NCBI RefSeq assembly: GCF_900109515.1
Contig: NZ_FOBD01000007.1
Span: 296,224 to 360,223 of the forward strand
DNA length: 64,000 nucleotides
Direction: 5' to 3'
Source of the DNA: Paenibacillus sp. OK003
Lineage (GTDB): Bacteria; Bacillota; Bacilli; Paenibacillales; Paenibacillaceae
The notes beneath the pieces are model-generated. The model was not told the origin of the DNA. It saw nothing but the letters and a program-made list of their open reading frames with translations, and ran no database searches. Both the position numbers and the translations under genes were made by a program. Below are positions 33,208 to 43,057 of the stretch, in pieces. Numbering within the stretch: position 1 is the first letter of the stretch; each line of letters starts with the position of its first letter.

Positions 33208-33378
33208 ATGAGCCGATTGCTTGACGTATTGGAAGAGGAACGGCGCAAGCTTAATCAGCTTGGTGAGACATCCTTGAAGCAAGCGATTCCGTTGTGGGAC
33301 AATCCCGAGGTTCAGGAACAGAGTCGAAGGGTAGATGAACTGGTGGAACGAGTGAGTGAAATGAAAGGCGAGACATAA
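33208..33378 (+). CDS. Spo0E-like small protein
   Basis: 56 residues. Pattern EEERRKLNQLGE...NPEVQEQSRRVDELVERVS follows Spo0E-like aspartyl phosphatases (..LR..L..lg...l.dpevl..SqeLD.li..y). The usual SQELD motif is SRRVD here, keeping Ser and Asp. Canonical members dephosphorylate Spo0A~P and delay sporulation; the altered motif leaves activity open. AGAGAGG lies upstream and the gene is followed by another small gene on the same strand. Confidence 0.6.
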   Translation: MSRLLDVLEEERRKLNQLGETSLKQAIPLWDNPEVQEQSRRVDELVERVSEMKGET

Positions 33379-33430
33379 CCGAGTTGTACGATAATGAGTG
33401 AGGTACATAACGTGTAGGGGAGGAGAAGAT

Positions 33431-33757
33431 ATGGAACTTCCACCGTGGTTGCAACAAGCGATTCAGGCAAGGCTAGATGAAGTATCTGCCCGAATCGAGC
33501 ATGACCCTGAATTGAGTCGTGTACATGAGGAAAAGGACGAAGCGTTTGAAGCTTGGTTTGCAGGCAAGAATGTTGAGCAGACACCTGAATATACCGAGTG
33601 GGAGAATCGTTACATTGTCAGCAAAGGCATAGAGAATGAGCGATTGTATATGCAAGGACTGAAGGACGGCATCCAGCTCACAGTTTCCTTGCTGGGACAG
33701 TCGATGCTGGAGGAGAGGTATACAAAGGCTCATCAAACCACTGACGCGAACCCATAA
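33431..33757 (+). CDS. Small helical protein, unknown function
   Basis: 108 residues from ATG 33431, with AGGGGAGGAG just upstream. Acidic helical protein: PPWLQQAIQARLDEVSARIE, then WENRYIVSKGIENERLYMQG and LKDGIQLTVSLLGQ. It shares the (Y/I)LYMQGLKDGIQL-type ending with the reversed gene of cassette 8. Lies 52 bases after the Spo0E-like gene and before a strong terminator, so the two probably form a unit. No function inferred. Confidence 0.65.
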   Translation: MELPPWLQQAIQARLDEVSARIEHDPELSRVHEEKDEAFEAWFAGKNVEQTPEYTEWENRYIVSKGIENERLYMQGLKDGIQLTVSLLGQSMLEERYTKAHQTTDANP

Positions 33758-33795
33758 GTCAGGGGGAGCGTCCTTAATCCCTATTTAAATAAAAA

Positions 33796-33827
33796 CAGCC
33801 GAAGCGTATAACTTATCGCTTCGGCTG
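33796..33827. terminator. Bidirectional intrinsic terminator
   Basis: Perfect CAGCCGAAGCG/CGCTTCGGCTG arms with a 10-base loop, flanked by AAAAA and TTTTTTTT. Separates the small plus-strand genes from the minus-strand solute-binding protein gene. Confidence 0.92.
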
Positions 33828-33863
33828 TTTTTTTTACGCTCTAGTTTTCCAAAATCCCAATCC

Positions 33864-35546
33864 TTACTTCCCACTCACAGACTTAAACCAATCATTCACT
33901 TCTTGCGTGATCTGATCTCCGCCGTTGGATTTCCAGTTGGCGACGAATTGGTCAAAGGCATCAACCGGCAGTTGGCCGTAGATGATTTTGTTGAAGGTTT
34001 CCATCTCGGACTGGCGGAGCAGGTTCCACTTGGATACCATGGTTGGTGTGGCTGCGCCAGTGAAATAGTTTTGTTTACGGATGTCGATCTGGGACATAAC
34101 GACTTTACCTGCATACCAGTTTTCCGGTTTACGGAATTCGGCGATTTGTTTCTCGTATGGTGTTTCAGGCTTCTCGCCGTTCGCCAGTTTCACGAGTGTT
34201 TTCATGTACAGATCCGGGATACGTGCTGGGCCAGTCAGGAACGGGAATTCGTTGGAGAAGTCTTTGATCTTCTCTTTGTCACTGGTCGGTTGTCCGTCAA
34301 TGATATCCCAGTCGTAACCTTTGGCGAAGCCGTATTCATACTCACTGCCTGCAGCCGGGTTAGCCAGGTTATCGAGCAGGTAGTTGTAGTACAGGAAGAT
34401 GGCTTCTGGATGTTTCGCATCCTTGTTGATCATGATACTTGCGTTGACACCAGAGTTCTGCCACTTCGTACCGATCTTGCCGTCTGGGCCAGCCGGAACA
34501 GGGTAGGCTTTGTATTTTGAGCCAGGTACATTCTTCAGCAGGTCAGGTGCAGGCCAGTCTGGAACCCAGTTTGCGCCTGGCAGAATGCCTGCTTGGCCTT
34601 TCGTCCAGCTCTCAGCCGATTTACCTTCATCCCACAGAGCGGAGTCAGCGTGGATATAACCTTTGTTCATCCACTCAGCCAGCTTGGCAAGGGCTTGTTT
34701 GGCACCGGGGTTAACGGAGCCGTACTCCAGATTGCCGTTTGCGTCTTTGTTCCATTGCTCCTCGATTGTGCCGTATGCCCCGAACAACCAATCGAGCTGC
34801 CCCATCCAGGTGTTGGTGTTATTTTTAAGCGAAATCGCCAGCGGGAATACTTTGTCTGGAGACAGACCGTCCGGGTTTTCGTTCTTGAATTTGTCCATGA
34901 TATTCTCAAGATCTGCGATGGTTTTCGGAGCTTCCAGGTTCAGCTTCTCCATCCAGTCCTCGCGGAGCCAGAGCAACGTATCGTCGTTATCCGTATACTC
35001 CATGATCGGCATGTTGTATTTCTTGCCGTCCTTGGTGAACGGATACCACAGCTCAGGATGTGCTGCTGCGTGATCTTTCAGGGTCTGACTCGCGTACTTG
35101 TCGAACAACTCATCGATGGCGATGAATTGACCGGAGTCGATCAGCTGATTGGTCAATACCGCATTGGTCGGTACGGATACGAAATCAGGCAGCTTCTCGC
35201 CAGAGGCGATAGCCAGTTGAAGCTTTTGTCTGTATTGATCGTCATTGGCCGGATACCAGGTATCTTTATGCTTCATACCCAGCGTTTCCAGCATCCAGCG
35301 ATCGTGCACGTTATTTTCTTTGGTATCCCCTTGCACGTATTTCTTCGGCATCAATACCGAACTGAATTCGATGGGTGGATCGTATTTTCCTTTGGCAAAA
35401 GCAGCTTCTGCTTCAGCTGAACCGACGGTTGCCGGTGTATCATCTTTGGAACCATTGTCACTGGCTGTATCGCCACTGCCGCACGCAGTGATCGTGATGA
35501 GCGCGATAACCATGAGCAGTGACCACCATGTTTTGAATTTGATCAT
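33864..35546 (-). CDS. ABC sugar transporter, solute-binding lipoprotein (LplA/YtcQ type)
   Basis: 560 residues. Lipoprotein signal with lipobox ITACGSG (Cys about 22), so it is anchored outside the membrane. Family 1 extracellular binding fold: MEYTDNDDTLLWLREDWMEK, KLNLEAPKTIADLENIMDKF, then KWQNSGVNASIMINKDAKHPEA. The size (over 500 residues) is typical of Paenibacillus binding proteins for oligosaccharides from plant polysaccharides. Works with the permeases at 39510-41361. Encoded downstream of the YesM/YesN regulators on the same strand, 103 bases after the regulator. Specific sugar unknown. Confidence 0.93.
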   Translation of the reverse strand: MIKFKTWWSLLMVIALITITACGSGDTASDNGSKDDTPATVGSAEAEAAFAKGKYDPPIEFSSVLMPKKYVQGDTKENNVHDRWMLETLGMKHKDTWYPANDDQYRQKLQLAIASGEKLPDFVSVPTNAVLTNQLIDSGQFIAIDELFDKYASQTLKDHAAAHPELWYPFTKDGKKYNMPIMEYTDNDDTLLWLREDWMEKLNLEAPKTIADLENIMDKFKNENPDGLSPDKVFPLAISLKNNTNTWMGQLDWLFGAYGTIEEQWNKDANGNLEYGSVNPGAKQALAKLAEWMNKGYIHADSALWDEGKSAESWTKGQAGILPGANWVPDWPAPDLLKNVPGSKYKAYPVPAGPDGKIGTKWQNSGVNASIMINKDAKHPEAIFLYYNYLLDNLANPAAGSEYEYGFAKGYDWDIIDGQPTSDKEKIKDFSNEFPFLTGPARIPDLYMKTLVKLANGEKPETPYEKQIAEFRKPENWYAGKVVMSQIDIRKQNYFTGAATPTMVSKWNLLRQSEMETFNKIIYGQLPVDAFDQFVANWKSNGGDQITQEVNDWFKSVSGK

Positions 35547-35649
35547 TGTTCAATCCCCCTACGATGTATGATCTTTACAGTGTAACTGTACCAATTTGGG
35601 CGGGAGGGCATCTATATGAGTTTGTTAGTTTCGATAGGACTCTATTATG

Positions 35650-37260
35650 TTATTTATTCTGGTCTCGGTACTCTTGCGGCGTGACGCCAAACTGGCGCTT
35701 GAACACTTTAATAAAATAAGCCGGGTCCATATAGCCAATCTCCATGCTGATTTCATATACTTTTTTGGTGGTCGTAACCAGCTTGTGGCAGGCCCGATCC
35801 ATGCGTAGGCGAGAGATATAATCACTGATGCCTTCGCCCGTTTCAATCTTATAGATCTTGGACAAATGGGTTGGATGCAGATTGACATGGTCAGCCAGTA
35901 CACGCAAAGAAACATCCAGATGCAGGTTTTTATCCGTAAAATCCTGAATCTTCTTCACATACTCGGAACGGATATCTTTGATCTCGTTGGACGTGCCTTC
36001 CTTGAGTTTGCCAAGTACACTAAGCGACCATTTGCGCAGTTTACTGATGGTGGTGAAAGCTTCTCCACTCTGTAACCACTCGATATCGTCACCCATTAAG
36101 TTGGCCAAAGTCAGCCTGTTTCGGTGTGCGAGATTGGTGAACGAAGCCGTAATTAGAAATCCAGCCTCCATACAATGCTCCCACGACTCCGACCATTTCT
36201 CATCCAGCTCCGCACAGACGGCTAGTATTTTTTCTTCTGCCGCATCCCATTGACCACTCTCTAACAGATGAATGAAAGTGGGTGGGGTATACAGGACATC
36301 CAGCGGGCCTTGTGCCGACGGAGTCTCCACGTCGCTGACCCGCATGACGAATTCACGCTCGTCGCCGACAATTTGCCGGAAATAAGCAGAGGCTTGCCGA
36401 AAACGATCATATAGCTGATCGGGAAACGCGAACCATTCGGTGATGACGATGGAGAGGGAACCTTTCAGGAACTGCTTAACTTTGGACTGAAGTTGTACCG
36501 AAAGCTTCTCCAGTATGGTTTCTTTGCCAATGTCGGTGTTGTTCACTTTCAGTTGAAGCAGAAACACCAGATATCCATGCTCCTCCTTCACGCCCCACAC
36601 TTCCATAAACTCACCCATAATCTCTTCCGCCATATTGATGACCGCATATTCAAGCAAGGTTTGATCGTTGTTGTCATATTGTCCGAATTCTTCTTCCATA
36701 CGTACAAGCATTAATGCGCAATCCCCGGCGTGGAAGGGCAGATCGTAATTCGCAAGTTTCCGTGCCCATTCGCTGGAGGCAATTCGATGTCCCTGCAAAG
36801 CCTCAAGCAGCAGTCGACCCCGCAAATGCGGCAGATTCTCCCGCAGGGTAAACTGAGTTCGTTTTAGTGAACTGACGAGTTCCCATTCGGTATTTAATTG
36901 ATCGATGGCCTTCTGAACGGCGCCCATTAACTCATCGTCCGTGGGTGGCTTCAGCAAGTAATCGACGGCCTCGAACTGGATGGCTTTTTTGGCGTAATCA
37001 AATTCAGAATGTCCCGATAAAAGAATACACTTTATTTTTTTGTCACGGACTCTGATCCGTTCGATCAGTTCAATACCTGTCATTTCGGGCATTTGAATAT
37101 CCGAGATTACAATATCTATAGGGTGGGTATCGATCAGTTGAAGTGCTTCGTGTGCTGAGTATGCTTTGTGCACTTGTTCGATCCCCAGCGTATGCCAGGG
37201 TTTGGTCATGGACAGGTTATCTACCCAGTGGGCTTCATCGTCTACAATGATCATTTGCAT
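35650..37260 (-). CDS. Response regulator, REC-AraC (YesN type)
   Basis: 536 residues. Receiver domain at the N-terminus (MIIVDDEA; phospho-acceptor Asp54 in VISDIQMPEM; Lys in YLLKPPTDDE), a long central linker domain, and a C-terminal AraC HTH pair (LHLDVSLRVLADHVNLHPTH, MEIGYMDPAYFIKVFKRQF, TPQEYR). Such regulators activate adjacent carbohydrate ABC transporter genes when their YesM partner senses the sugar. The partner kinase is encoded 269 bases upstream on the same strand. Confidence 0.95.
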   Translation of the reverse strand: MQMIIVDDEAHWVDNLSMTKPWHTLGIEQVHKAYSAHEALQLIDTHPIDIVISDIQMPEMTGIELIERIRVRDKKIKCILLSGHSEFDYAKKAIQFEAVDYLLKPPTDDELMGAVQKAIDQLNTEWELVSSLKRTQFTLRENLPHLRGRLLLEALQGHRIASSEWARKLANYDLPFHAGDCALMLVRMEEEFGQYDNNDQTLLEYAVINMAEEIMGEFMEVWGVKEEHGYLVFLLQLKVNNTDIGKETILEKLSVQLQSKVKQFLKGSLSIVITEWFAFPDQLYDRFRQASAYFRQIVGDEREFVMRVSDVETPSAQGPLDVLYTPPTFIHLLESGQWDAAEEKILAVCAELDEKWSESWEHCMEAGFLITASFTNLAHRNRLTLANLMGDDIEWLQSGEAFTTISKLRKWSLSVLGKLKEGTSNEIKDIRSEYVKKIQDFTDKNLHLDVSLRVLADHVNLHPTHLSKIYKIETGEGISDYISRLRMDRACHKLVTTTKKVYEISMEIGYMDPAYFIKVFKRQFGVTPQEYRDQNK

Positions 37261-37407
37261 GTTGTATTGTCTCCTTAGTGGTTGAACGCAGACATCTGTA
37301 CACTTGCCACTCCGATGACAGAATAACCTTCCGATCGCTGTTATCCCCAGATTTATTGAATGAATTTTATAATGTGTAAATCTGGTGATAGCTTATGCTT
37401 CCGATGT

Positions 37408-37426
37408 AGCTTTCTTTCAGAAAGCT
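37408..37426. repeat. Perfect small hairpin between kinase and regulator genes
   Basis: AGCTTTCT-ttc-AGAAAGCT in the 269-base gap between the YesM-type and YesN-type genes. It may be an mRNA processing or attenuation element; no T-run follows on either strand. Confidence 0.5.
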
Positions 37427-37529
37427 TTCAGGCGAACACTTCGTTTCTTCAGGTTTTTTCTGTCCTCTGCGTTATCGTGTACGTGATCTTGTTCAAAATC
37501 AAATCGTCAAATTATCGTTAGTATCGATA

Positions 37530-39338
37530 TCAATTATTATCGATATTTCCTTTATCGGAATCAGTATCCTCTTTGGGGATCTCCCAGATCATTTCGGTTC
37601 GGAATCCGCCAAGTGGGGATGGGCCGAATAGAAGGTAGGATTGATTGCCGAATAGGTGCATGATTCGCTGATTCGTGTTCCACAGGCCACAGCCCATTTC
37701 CTCCTGCAGCGGCTGCTGCATTTTCAGATTCAACGCCTCCAACTGATCCGGGCTCAAGCCTGGTCCGTCGTCATCGATGTAAATTTTGCAGAACCCGTTC
37801 GAGCTCTCGCCCGTAATTCGGATTTCGCCGGATGAATACGACTTCGCCACGCCATGAATGACGGAATTCTCCACAATGGGTTGAAGCATTAATCGCGGTA
37901 CAGACAGGGCAAGCATATCCTCAGGGATATCGATGTGATATTCAATTCTGCCATTGCGCAGCTTCTGGATATCCAAATAGTTGATGAGCAGATTGATCTC
38001 TTCCTTCAGGGAAGACGTCTCCCGCTCCACTCGTGTCGTATAGCGATAGTAGGCACTGAGGTTATGCGCCATGGAGACGACGGCTTGCTCGTCCTTCATC
38101 TGGGCCATGTTGATGATATAGCCAAGACAATTATATAGAAAATGCGGATTGATCTGCGCCTGTAGCTGTTTCAGCGTAGCTTCCTTGGCTCTGATCTTTT
38201 CCTGGAACACGTTCTCGATCAGGTCTTGAATCTGATGGGACATATCATTGAATCGATGGAACAAAAACGAGAATTCATTCTGATCCTTGCTATGCAGACG
38301 TACGGAATAATCTCCGCGCTGCACGCGGCGTAAGCCCTGGATCAGCTTTTTGATCGGATATTGAATGTTTCGATATAACAGGATCGAAGCGGAAATGCCC
38401 ACCACAAACAACAGAATCATAAAGAGATAGAATAAGTTCCGACTGAGCGAGATCGGCTGTAGAATCTGATAGAGTGGTACGACATCGACCAAATGCCAAT
38501 CCAGATAAGAGGATTTCACCGAGCTAACCAGATACTTTTTCCCGTTCAACTTGACGACATCCTGTGTGGTATCCTCTGACGAGTGTTCATCCAGATAACG
38601 AATGAGTTCTTCAGACAGCTGCTTGTCTGCACTGCGGTTCAGAATGGGTGAATTTCCTTTGTGATAAAAGAAGGGATCACCTTGTCCACCTGCCTTATAC
38701 GTATCGAGCATGTTCTGAATGTTCTCATAACTGAAGCTGGCTTCAATCACAAGATTGCTTCCTGTCAACATGCCTGGCTGGGCCAAGGAATCCGTAAAGA
38801 ACCAGTAAAAGGATTTCATATCCTCTCTGGACTCAGCACCATCACCGTAGGTCCATTGTCCGCTCATATTTCTTTTCAGGTAAGCCTCATCATACCCGGA
38901 TGTTCTATTATAGTTGGCAATGACATCTTGGTTCTGCTGTGAATGCACAGCATATCGGGTAGGCCATATATCGGTAACACCGGATTGAAGCATCAGTTTT
39001 TCCTGAATGACATAACGGGTCTGCATCTTGTCATAACGATCATTCCATATGTTCAAGCCATTGAATGCTCTGACATTGGGATCTCTGGAGAGAATAAGAC
39101 TGAAATCCATCATCTGATTGATACGGGAATCGATCTGACTGGACAGAAACGTGAGCTGCTTCGTATTGGAGACCTGGAGCTCTTTGCTTACAACATCATA
39201 AGTGACGTTGTTCGAGTAGGTATACATGATAATAATGGGGATGAACAAGACCACAATTAAACAGTTTATTTTGGCAAATAGACTAAACCGGGATCTGGAC
39301 GTTCTTCCCAATGATATAAAGCGCTTCCATATATTCAT
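37530..39338 (-). CDS. Sensor histidine kinase (YesM type)
   Basis: 602 residues. N-terminal membrane helix (about 22-42), a large extracellular Cache-like sensor domain (about 45-310), a second membrane helix (LFYLFMILLFVVGISASILL), a HAMP domain, then the His_kinase domain with the phospho-acceptor in LQAQINPHFLYNCLGYI and the HATPase motifs VENSVIHG and IDDDGPGLS. Typical of Paenibacillus sugar-sensing two-component pairs. It is divergent from the permease genes, so the 170-base gap 39339-39509 probably holds regulated promoters for both. Confidence 0.95.
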   Translation of the reverse strand: MNIWKRFISLGRTSRSRFSLFAKINCLIVVLFIPIIIMYTYSNNVTYDVVSKELQVSNTKQLTFLSSQIDSRINQMMDFSLILSRDPNVRAFNGLNIWNDRYDKMQTRYVIQEKLMLQSGVTDIWPTRYAVHSQQNQDVIANYNRTSGYDEAYLKRNMSGQWTYGDGAESREDMKSFYWFFTDSLAQPGMLTGSNLVIEASFSYENIQNMLDTYKAGGQGDPFFYHKGNSPILNRSADKQLSEELIRYLDEHSSEDTTQDVVKLNGKKYLVSSVKSSYLDWHLVDVVPLYQILQPISLSRNLFYLFMILLFVVGISASILLYRNIQYPIKKLIQGLRRVQRGDYSVRLHSKDQNEFSFLFHRFNDMSHQIQDLIENVFQEKIRAKEATLKQLQAQINPHFLYNCLGYIINMAQMKDEQAVVSMAHNLSAYYRYTTRVERETSSLKEEINLLINYLDIQKLRNGRIEYHIDIPEDMLALSVPRLMLQPIVENSVIHGVAKSYSSGEIRITGESSNGFCKIYIDDDGPGLSPDQLEALNLKMQQPLQEEMGCGLWNTNQRIMHLFGNQSYLLFGPSPLGGFRTEMIWEIPKEDTDSDKGNIDNN

Positions 39339-39509
39339 AAAAAGTCTCCTTCAAATTCGTGTGTAAACAACCTCTTCAGATGATGTTCCTAACAAAACAC
39401 TATCAAGCCTAACAATGTTATATAGTCAGACCTGAGAAATGCCTGATACTATTTATAACAGAGAACCCCATTACACACAAAAACTTTTTTTTGGGAACAG
39501 GAGCGCGCT

Positions 39510-40472
39510 ATGGAGGCTAATATGGAAGCTAACCGGGTACCTCAGGCGGACATTGGGAGCAAGCCGAACAGAAAAACAAAAAAACGCTACAAACAGCCAT
39601 GGATTCTGCACTTCATGGTGTTGCCAGCGGCCATTATGGTCTTTATATTTTCATACATTCCGATGTCCGGGATTTTGATGGCATTTCAGGATTATAAACC
39701 TGCACTGGGATTTTTCAATTCCGAATGGGTAGGACTGAAGCATTTCAGATACATGTGGGAAAATGATTATTTCCTGCAAATTACGTGGAATACGCTGTTT
39801 TTTGCCTGTTCCAAGATCATCATGAACCTAATCATTCCGTTTGTCTTCGCCTTATTGCTCAACGAGGTACGGAAGATGGCGCTGAAAAGAACGATTCAAA
39901 CGCTCGTATATCTGCCGCACTTTTTGTCTTGGGTTACGCTGTCAGGCATTCTGATCGACATTCTGGCCCAGACGGGTATTGTCAATCAGTTCCTGGTTTC
40001 CGTATTTGGCATCAAGCCGATCTTCTTCCTGGGGGATGGTAGCTGGTTCCGCTTCACGATTATTGCGAGTGATGTCTGGAAAGAGTTTGGCTTCAATACG
40101 ATTATCTTCCTCGCGGCACTATCCGGCATTAACCCTGCACTCTATGAAGCGGCTGAAGTGGATGGGGCAGGACGCTGGAAGCAAACGATGTATATTACCA
40201 TCCCGGCACTTATTCCCATTGGGATCGTAATCGCAACCCTTGCACTGGGTAATGTGCTTAACGCCAACTTTGACCAGATCTTTAACTTATATAGTCCATT
40301 GATTTACCAGCAAGGAGATATTATCGATACGTTTGTGTATAGAGAAGGTCTGCTCAGTGGGCAGTTCAGTTTCGCTACCGCCGTAAATCTGTTCAAATCG
40401 GTCATCAGCCTGATCCTGATTGTGATCTCGTACCGACTGGCTTACCGATTCGCCGGATATCGAATTTTCTAG
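39510..40472 (+). CDS. ABC sugar transporter permease (LplB/YteP type)
   Basis: 320 residues. GGAG precedes ATG 39510; ATG 39522 has GGAGG at 5 bases and is equally possible. After a basic N-terminus there are six membrane helices and the EAA loop NPALYEAAEVDGAGRWKQTM, which docks to the ATPase. Pairs with the next gene as the heterodimeric channel. The ATPase (MsmX-like) is probably encoded elsewhere, as in other Bacillales sugar importers of this type. Confidence 0.94.
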   Translation: MEANMEANRVPQADIGSKPNRKTKKRYKQPWILHFMVLPAAIMVFIFSYIPMSGILMAFQDYKPALGFFNSEWVGLKHFRYMWENDYFLQITWNTLFFACSKIIMNLIIPFVFALLLNEVRKMALKRTIQTLVYLPHFLSWVTLSGILIDILAQTGIVNQFLVSVFGIKPIFFLGDGSWFRFTIIASDVWKEFGFNTIIFLAALSGINPALYEAAEVDGAGRWKQTMYITIPALIPIGIVIATLALGNVLNANFDQIFNLYSPLIYQQGDIIDTFVYREGLLSGQFSFATAVNLFKSVISLILIVISYRLAYRFAGYRIF

Positions 40473-40488
40473 AAAGGATGACGAACGA

Positions 40489-41361
40489 ATGTATCATAAA
40501 ACGATGCCTTACCGCATATTCAGCATAATCAACAATGTGTTACTGACCATCCTTTCGCTGCTCTGCTTGCTGCCTTTGTATCACTTACTCATGGTATCGC
40601 TTAGCTCAACTGCACCTGCCAATGCTGGACTGGTCACGTTCTGGCCGATTGGATTTACACTGGAGGCATATGCGAAAACATTCGCCAATACCAATTTCCT
40701 GTCCTCCCTGTGGGTGTCCGTAGAGCGGACGGTGCTGGGAACAGGGCTTGCGTTAATCGTTAATACGATTGCAGCCTATGCGCTTTCCAAAGAGACGCGG
40801 GTGTTCCGTGCACGTAACATCTATCTGTGGTATTTTGTCATCACGATGCTGTTCAGCGGTGGCCTCATTCCGGGATATATCCTCATTCTGAAGCTGGGAC
40901 TGATGAATACATTGCTGGCCTTGATCCTGCCGGGATTGGTTGCGGTGTTCAACATTATTCTGCTGCTGAATTTCTTCCGCACCGTTCCCAAGGATCTGGA
41001 GGAAGCTGCATTTATCGATGGGGCAGGGCATTTTCAGACGTTTATCAAAATCTATCTGCCCGTCTCCGTACCTGTTATTGCAACCGTTTCTCTCTTCATG
41101 ATGGTTGGACATTGGAACTCATATTTTGATGGGATTATCTACATCCGTGATGCGGAAAAGCTGCCACTGGCAACATTCATGCAGACGATTATCGTGCAAG
41201 CCGACATGTCGAAGCTCGATCCGGCAGCTGTTGCGAATCTGTCCCAGCGGACGATTCGGGCTTCGCAGATCTTTATCAGTGCGCTGCCGATCCTGCTTGT
41301 GTATCCGTTCCTGCAACGTTATTTCGTGACTGGGATCGTGGTTGGGGCTGTGAAGGAGTAG
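40489..41361 (+). CDS. ABC sugar transporter permease (LplC/YtcP type)
   Basis: 290 residues; GAAAGGATGACG lies upstream, 16 bases after the previous gene. Six membrane helices with the EAA motif PKDLEEAAFIDGAGHFQTFI. Ends RYFVTGIVVGAVKE, the usual C-terminus of this permease subfamily. Forms the transmembrane pore with the preceding permease and is fed by the binding protein at 33864-35546. Followed by a terminator at 41389-41436. Confidence 0.95.
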   Translation: MYHKTMPYRIFSIINNVLLTILSLLCLLPLYHLLMVSLSSTAPANAGLVTFWPIGFTLEAYAKTFANTNFLSSLWVSVERTVLGTGLALIVNTIAAYALSKETRVFRARNIYLWYFVITMLFSGGLIPGYILILKLGLMNTLLALILPGLVAVFNIILLLNFFRTVPKDLEEAAFIDGAGHFQTFIKIYLPVSVPVIATVSLFMMVGHWNSYFDGIIYIRDAEKLPLATFMQTIIVQADMSKLDPAAVANLSQRTIRASQIFISALPILLVYPFLQRYFVTGIVVGAVKE

Positions 41362-41388
41362 AGTCGAGTAGCGGTACGAATAGGTGTG

Positions 41389-41436
41389 AAAAAGGAGTCA
41401 CTGAACTGGGGAAGGCCAGGGAGGTGGCTTCTTTTT
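41389..41436 (+). terminator. Intrinsic terminator of the permease operon
   Basis: AAAAAGGAGTCAC / GTGGCTTCTTTTT hairpin (two non-Watson-Crick pairs) ending in TTTTT, 28 bases after the stop. Confidence 0.75.
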
Positions 41437-41556
41437 GGTGTATGGAAGAAGAACGTTGCACTTATGTAGTATATTACATTTATTTGAATAAAATGGTACG
41501 ATAAAAAAATAAAATGCAAGTTTATCCTGACTAATCATATTGAGGAGTTGTACATA

Positions 41557-42213
41557 GTGAAAAAGATGATGATGTTTACACTTGCTGTAGCGTTATTAAG
41601 CTGCTCCATGGCTCATACCGTTTCAAGTGCACCTAAGAAAATCAGCGTGATTTTTAATGAAAAGGAACTCAAAACACAGGCAGGTGCCGAAGCGAAAATG
41701 ATAGACGGCCGAGTATATATCCCGGCTAATATCCTTCGAGGTGCGAGATTCTCGGTAGAGTATAAAAACTCAACGCTTCATCTGGTCAATAGCTATTTTC
41801 TGTACACCAGAAATTTGATGGAGATGCATGTGCTTAATCATGTCTTTACAACTCGATTCAACAAGATGGATCAGGAAGTGGTTCACATTTTGGGCAATGT
41901 GCTGCTGGAAGAGCCGGTAGATTTCTCGAAATTACACGAGTTCATAGCGGAAGCTGAATCAAATGCGGGAATCCGACCGGAGGACTTTACTCCCGTGCTA
42001 GATTATAATTCGTTTGATTTTGCACCTGCGAGACAAAGTGTAGAAGCATACAAAAAAGCAAGTCGTGAGTTAATCGCTTATGTCGATACTGGAGACAAAG
42101 AGAGGTTGAAGTCGTTTTACGAAGAAAGAAAACAGGCACTTGAATATTATAATTCATACACATATGTATATGATCTTATTTTTAAAGCGAGTTTTACGAG
42201 TGCAGTAAGATAG
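41557..42213 (+). CDS. Secreted protein with stalk (copper amine oxidase N-like) domain
   Basis: 218 residues from GTG 41557, with GAGGAG 9 bases upstream. Signal peptide (KKMMMFTLAVALLSCSMAHTV, cleavage near SSA). Then KISVIFNEKELKTQAGAEAK and MIDGRVYIPANILRGARFSV match the Cu-amine-oxidase-N/stalk domain common in Paenibacillus exported proteins. The remainder is helical without known motifs. Monocistronic. Cell-wall association is likely from the domain; function unknown. Confidence 0.75.
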   Translation: MKKMMMFTLAVALLSCSMAHTVSSAPKKISVIFNEKELKTQAGAEAKMIDGRVYIPANILRGARFSVEYKNSTLHLVNSYFLYTRNLMEMHVLNHVFTTRFNKMDQEVVHILGNVLLEEPVDFSKLHEFIAEAESNAGIRPEDFTPVLDYNSFDFAPARQSVEAYKKASRELIAYVDTGDKERLKSFYEERKQALEYYNSYTYVYDLIFKASFTSAVR

Positions 42214-42284
42214 GAAGAAGAATATCTCTCAAATCGCTTGATCAACGTTAAATTTATGCATTTTGGGTGAAAGGTGAAATGTCA

Positions 42285-42866
42285 ATGATTCAAAACTATA
42301 ACTCATGGTCTGTTTGTATATCCAGTGATATTGAATTGAACTTTTTGATCTATGTAGCGAGTACGTATGACCTTCTTAAAGAGGACATCAATGAGAATAA
42401 TCTATGGCCATCCCGGCAAAGGGTAGAATCAGATGAACTTCATCAAAAACTTGAAATACAATGGAAATGGTTCTGGGATCGCAGCATTCAACAGAAGGCG
42501 CATAAAAATAATCATCATGTATCATTTGTGCTAGGACTGCCCGACTTTGAGTTAGTTGAACAACATGAATTAAGGGAGGTATTGGTTCATTTATGGCCAT
42601 CCTTTAGGCAGTGGTGGTACATGCCTGCGGGCGGGCAAGCTGCAATGAATTATTGGGAAGGGATACCTGACCTTATACGTTATGTTCAAGAATTTGAAGA
42701 TGAAGTGGGTAGAAAAATTAAACCGTTTCACTTAAATGTGGATTTAATCTATAACGGTCCCAATGAGCTGATTGAAGTAACGGAAGAATACATTATTATG
42801 CCAATCAAAGTTGAATATTTAATGAAGAGGGATTGGTGGATGAGTAGGTTTACAGAACGATATTAA
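42285..42866 (+). CDS. Hypothetical Trp-rich protein
   Basis: 193 residues; ATG 42285 has AAAGGTG 8 bases upstream (ATG 42279 is too close). Soluble, with clusters such as LEIQWKWFWDRS and HLWPSFRQWWYMPAGG. No signal peptide, membrane segment or catalytic motif that I recognise. Lies between the stalk-domain protein and the sugar kinase on the same strand with gaps of 71 and 191 bases, so operon membership is uncertain. Confidence 0.65.
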   Translation: MIQNYNSWSVCISSDIELNFLIYVASTYDLLKEDINENNLWPSRQRVESDELHQKLEIQWKWFWDRSIQQKAHKNNHHVSFVLGLPDFELVEQHELREVLVHLWPSFRQWWYMPAGGQAAMNYWEGIPDLIRYVQEFEDEVGRKIKPFHLNVDLIYNGPNELIEVTEEYIIMPIKVEYLMKRDWWMSRFTERY

Positions 42867-43057
42867 GAACAAAGCAATATGAACAAACTGGTCCACAACT
42901 CTATCCATCGAATGAGGACAATTTATTGTTAAGGTGAAACATTTGCAGTTTGCCAAAAGTGATTATATGGTAGGTTTCATTTCAATGTACTCCGATGACG
43001 GGGATGTAATATTCACGAATCGAGCTAATTCCAAATTCAGAGAGGAGGAATACGATC

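Noticed and set aside
34593..35420. 275-codon plus-strand open frame opposite the sugar-binding lipoprotein
   Set aside because: Shadow of the lipoprotein gene on the other strand; no ribosome binding site.
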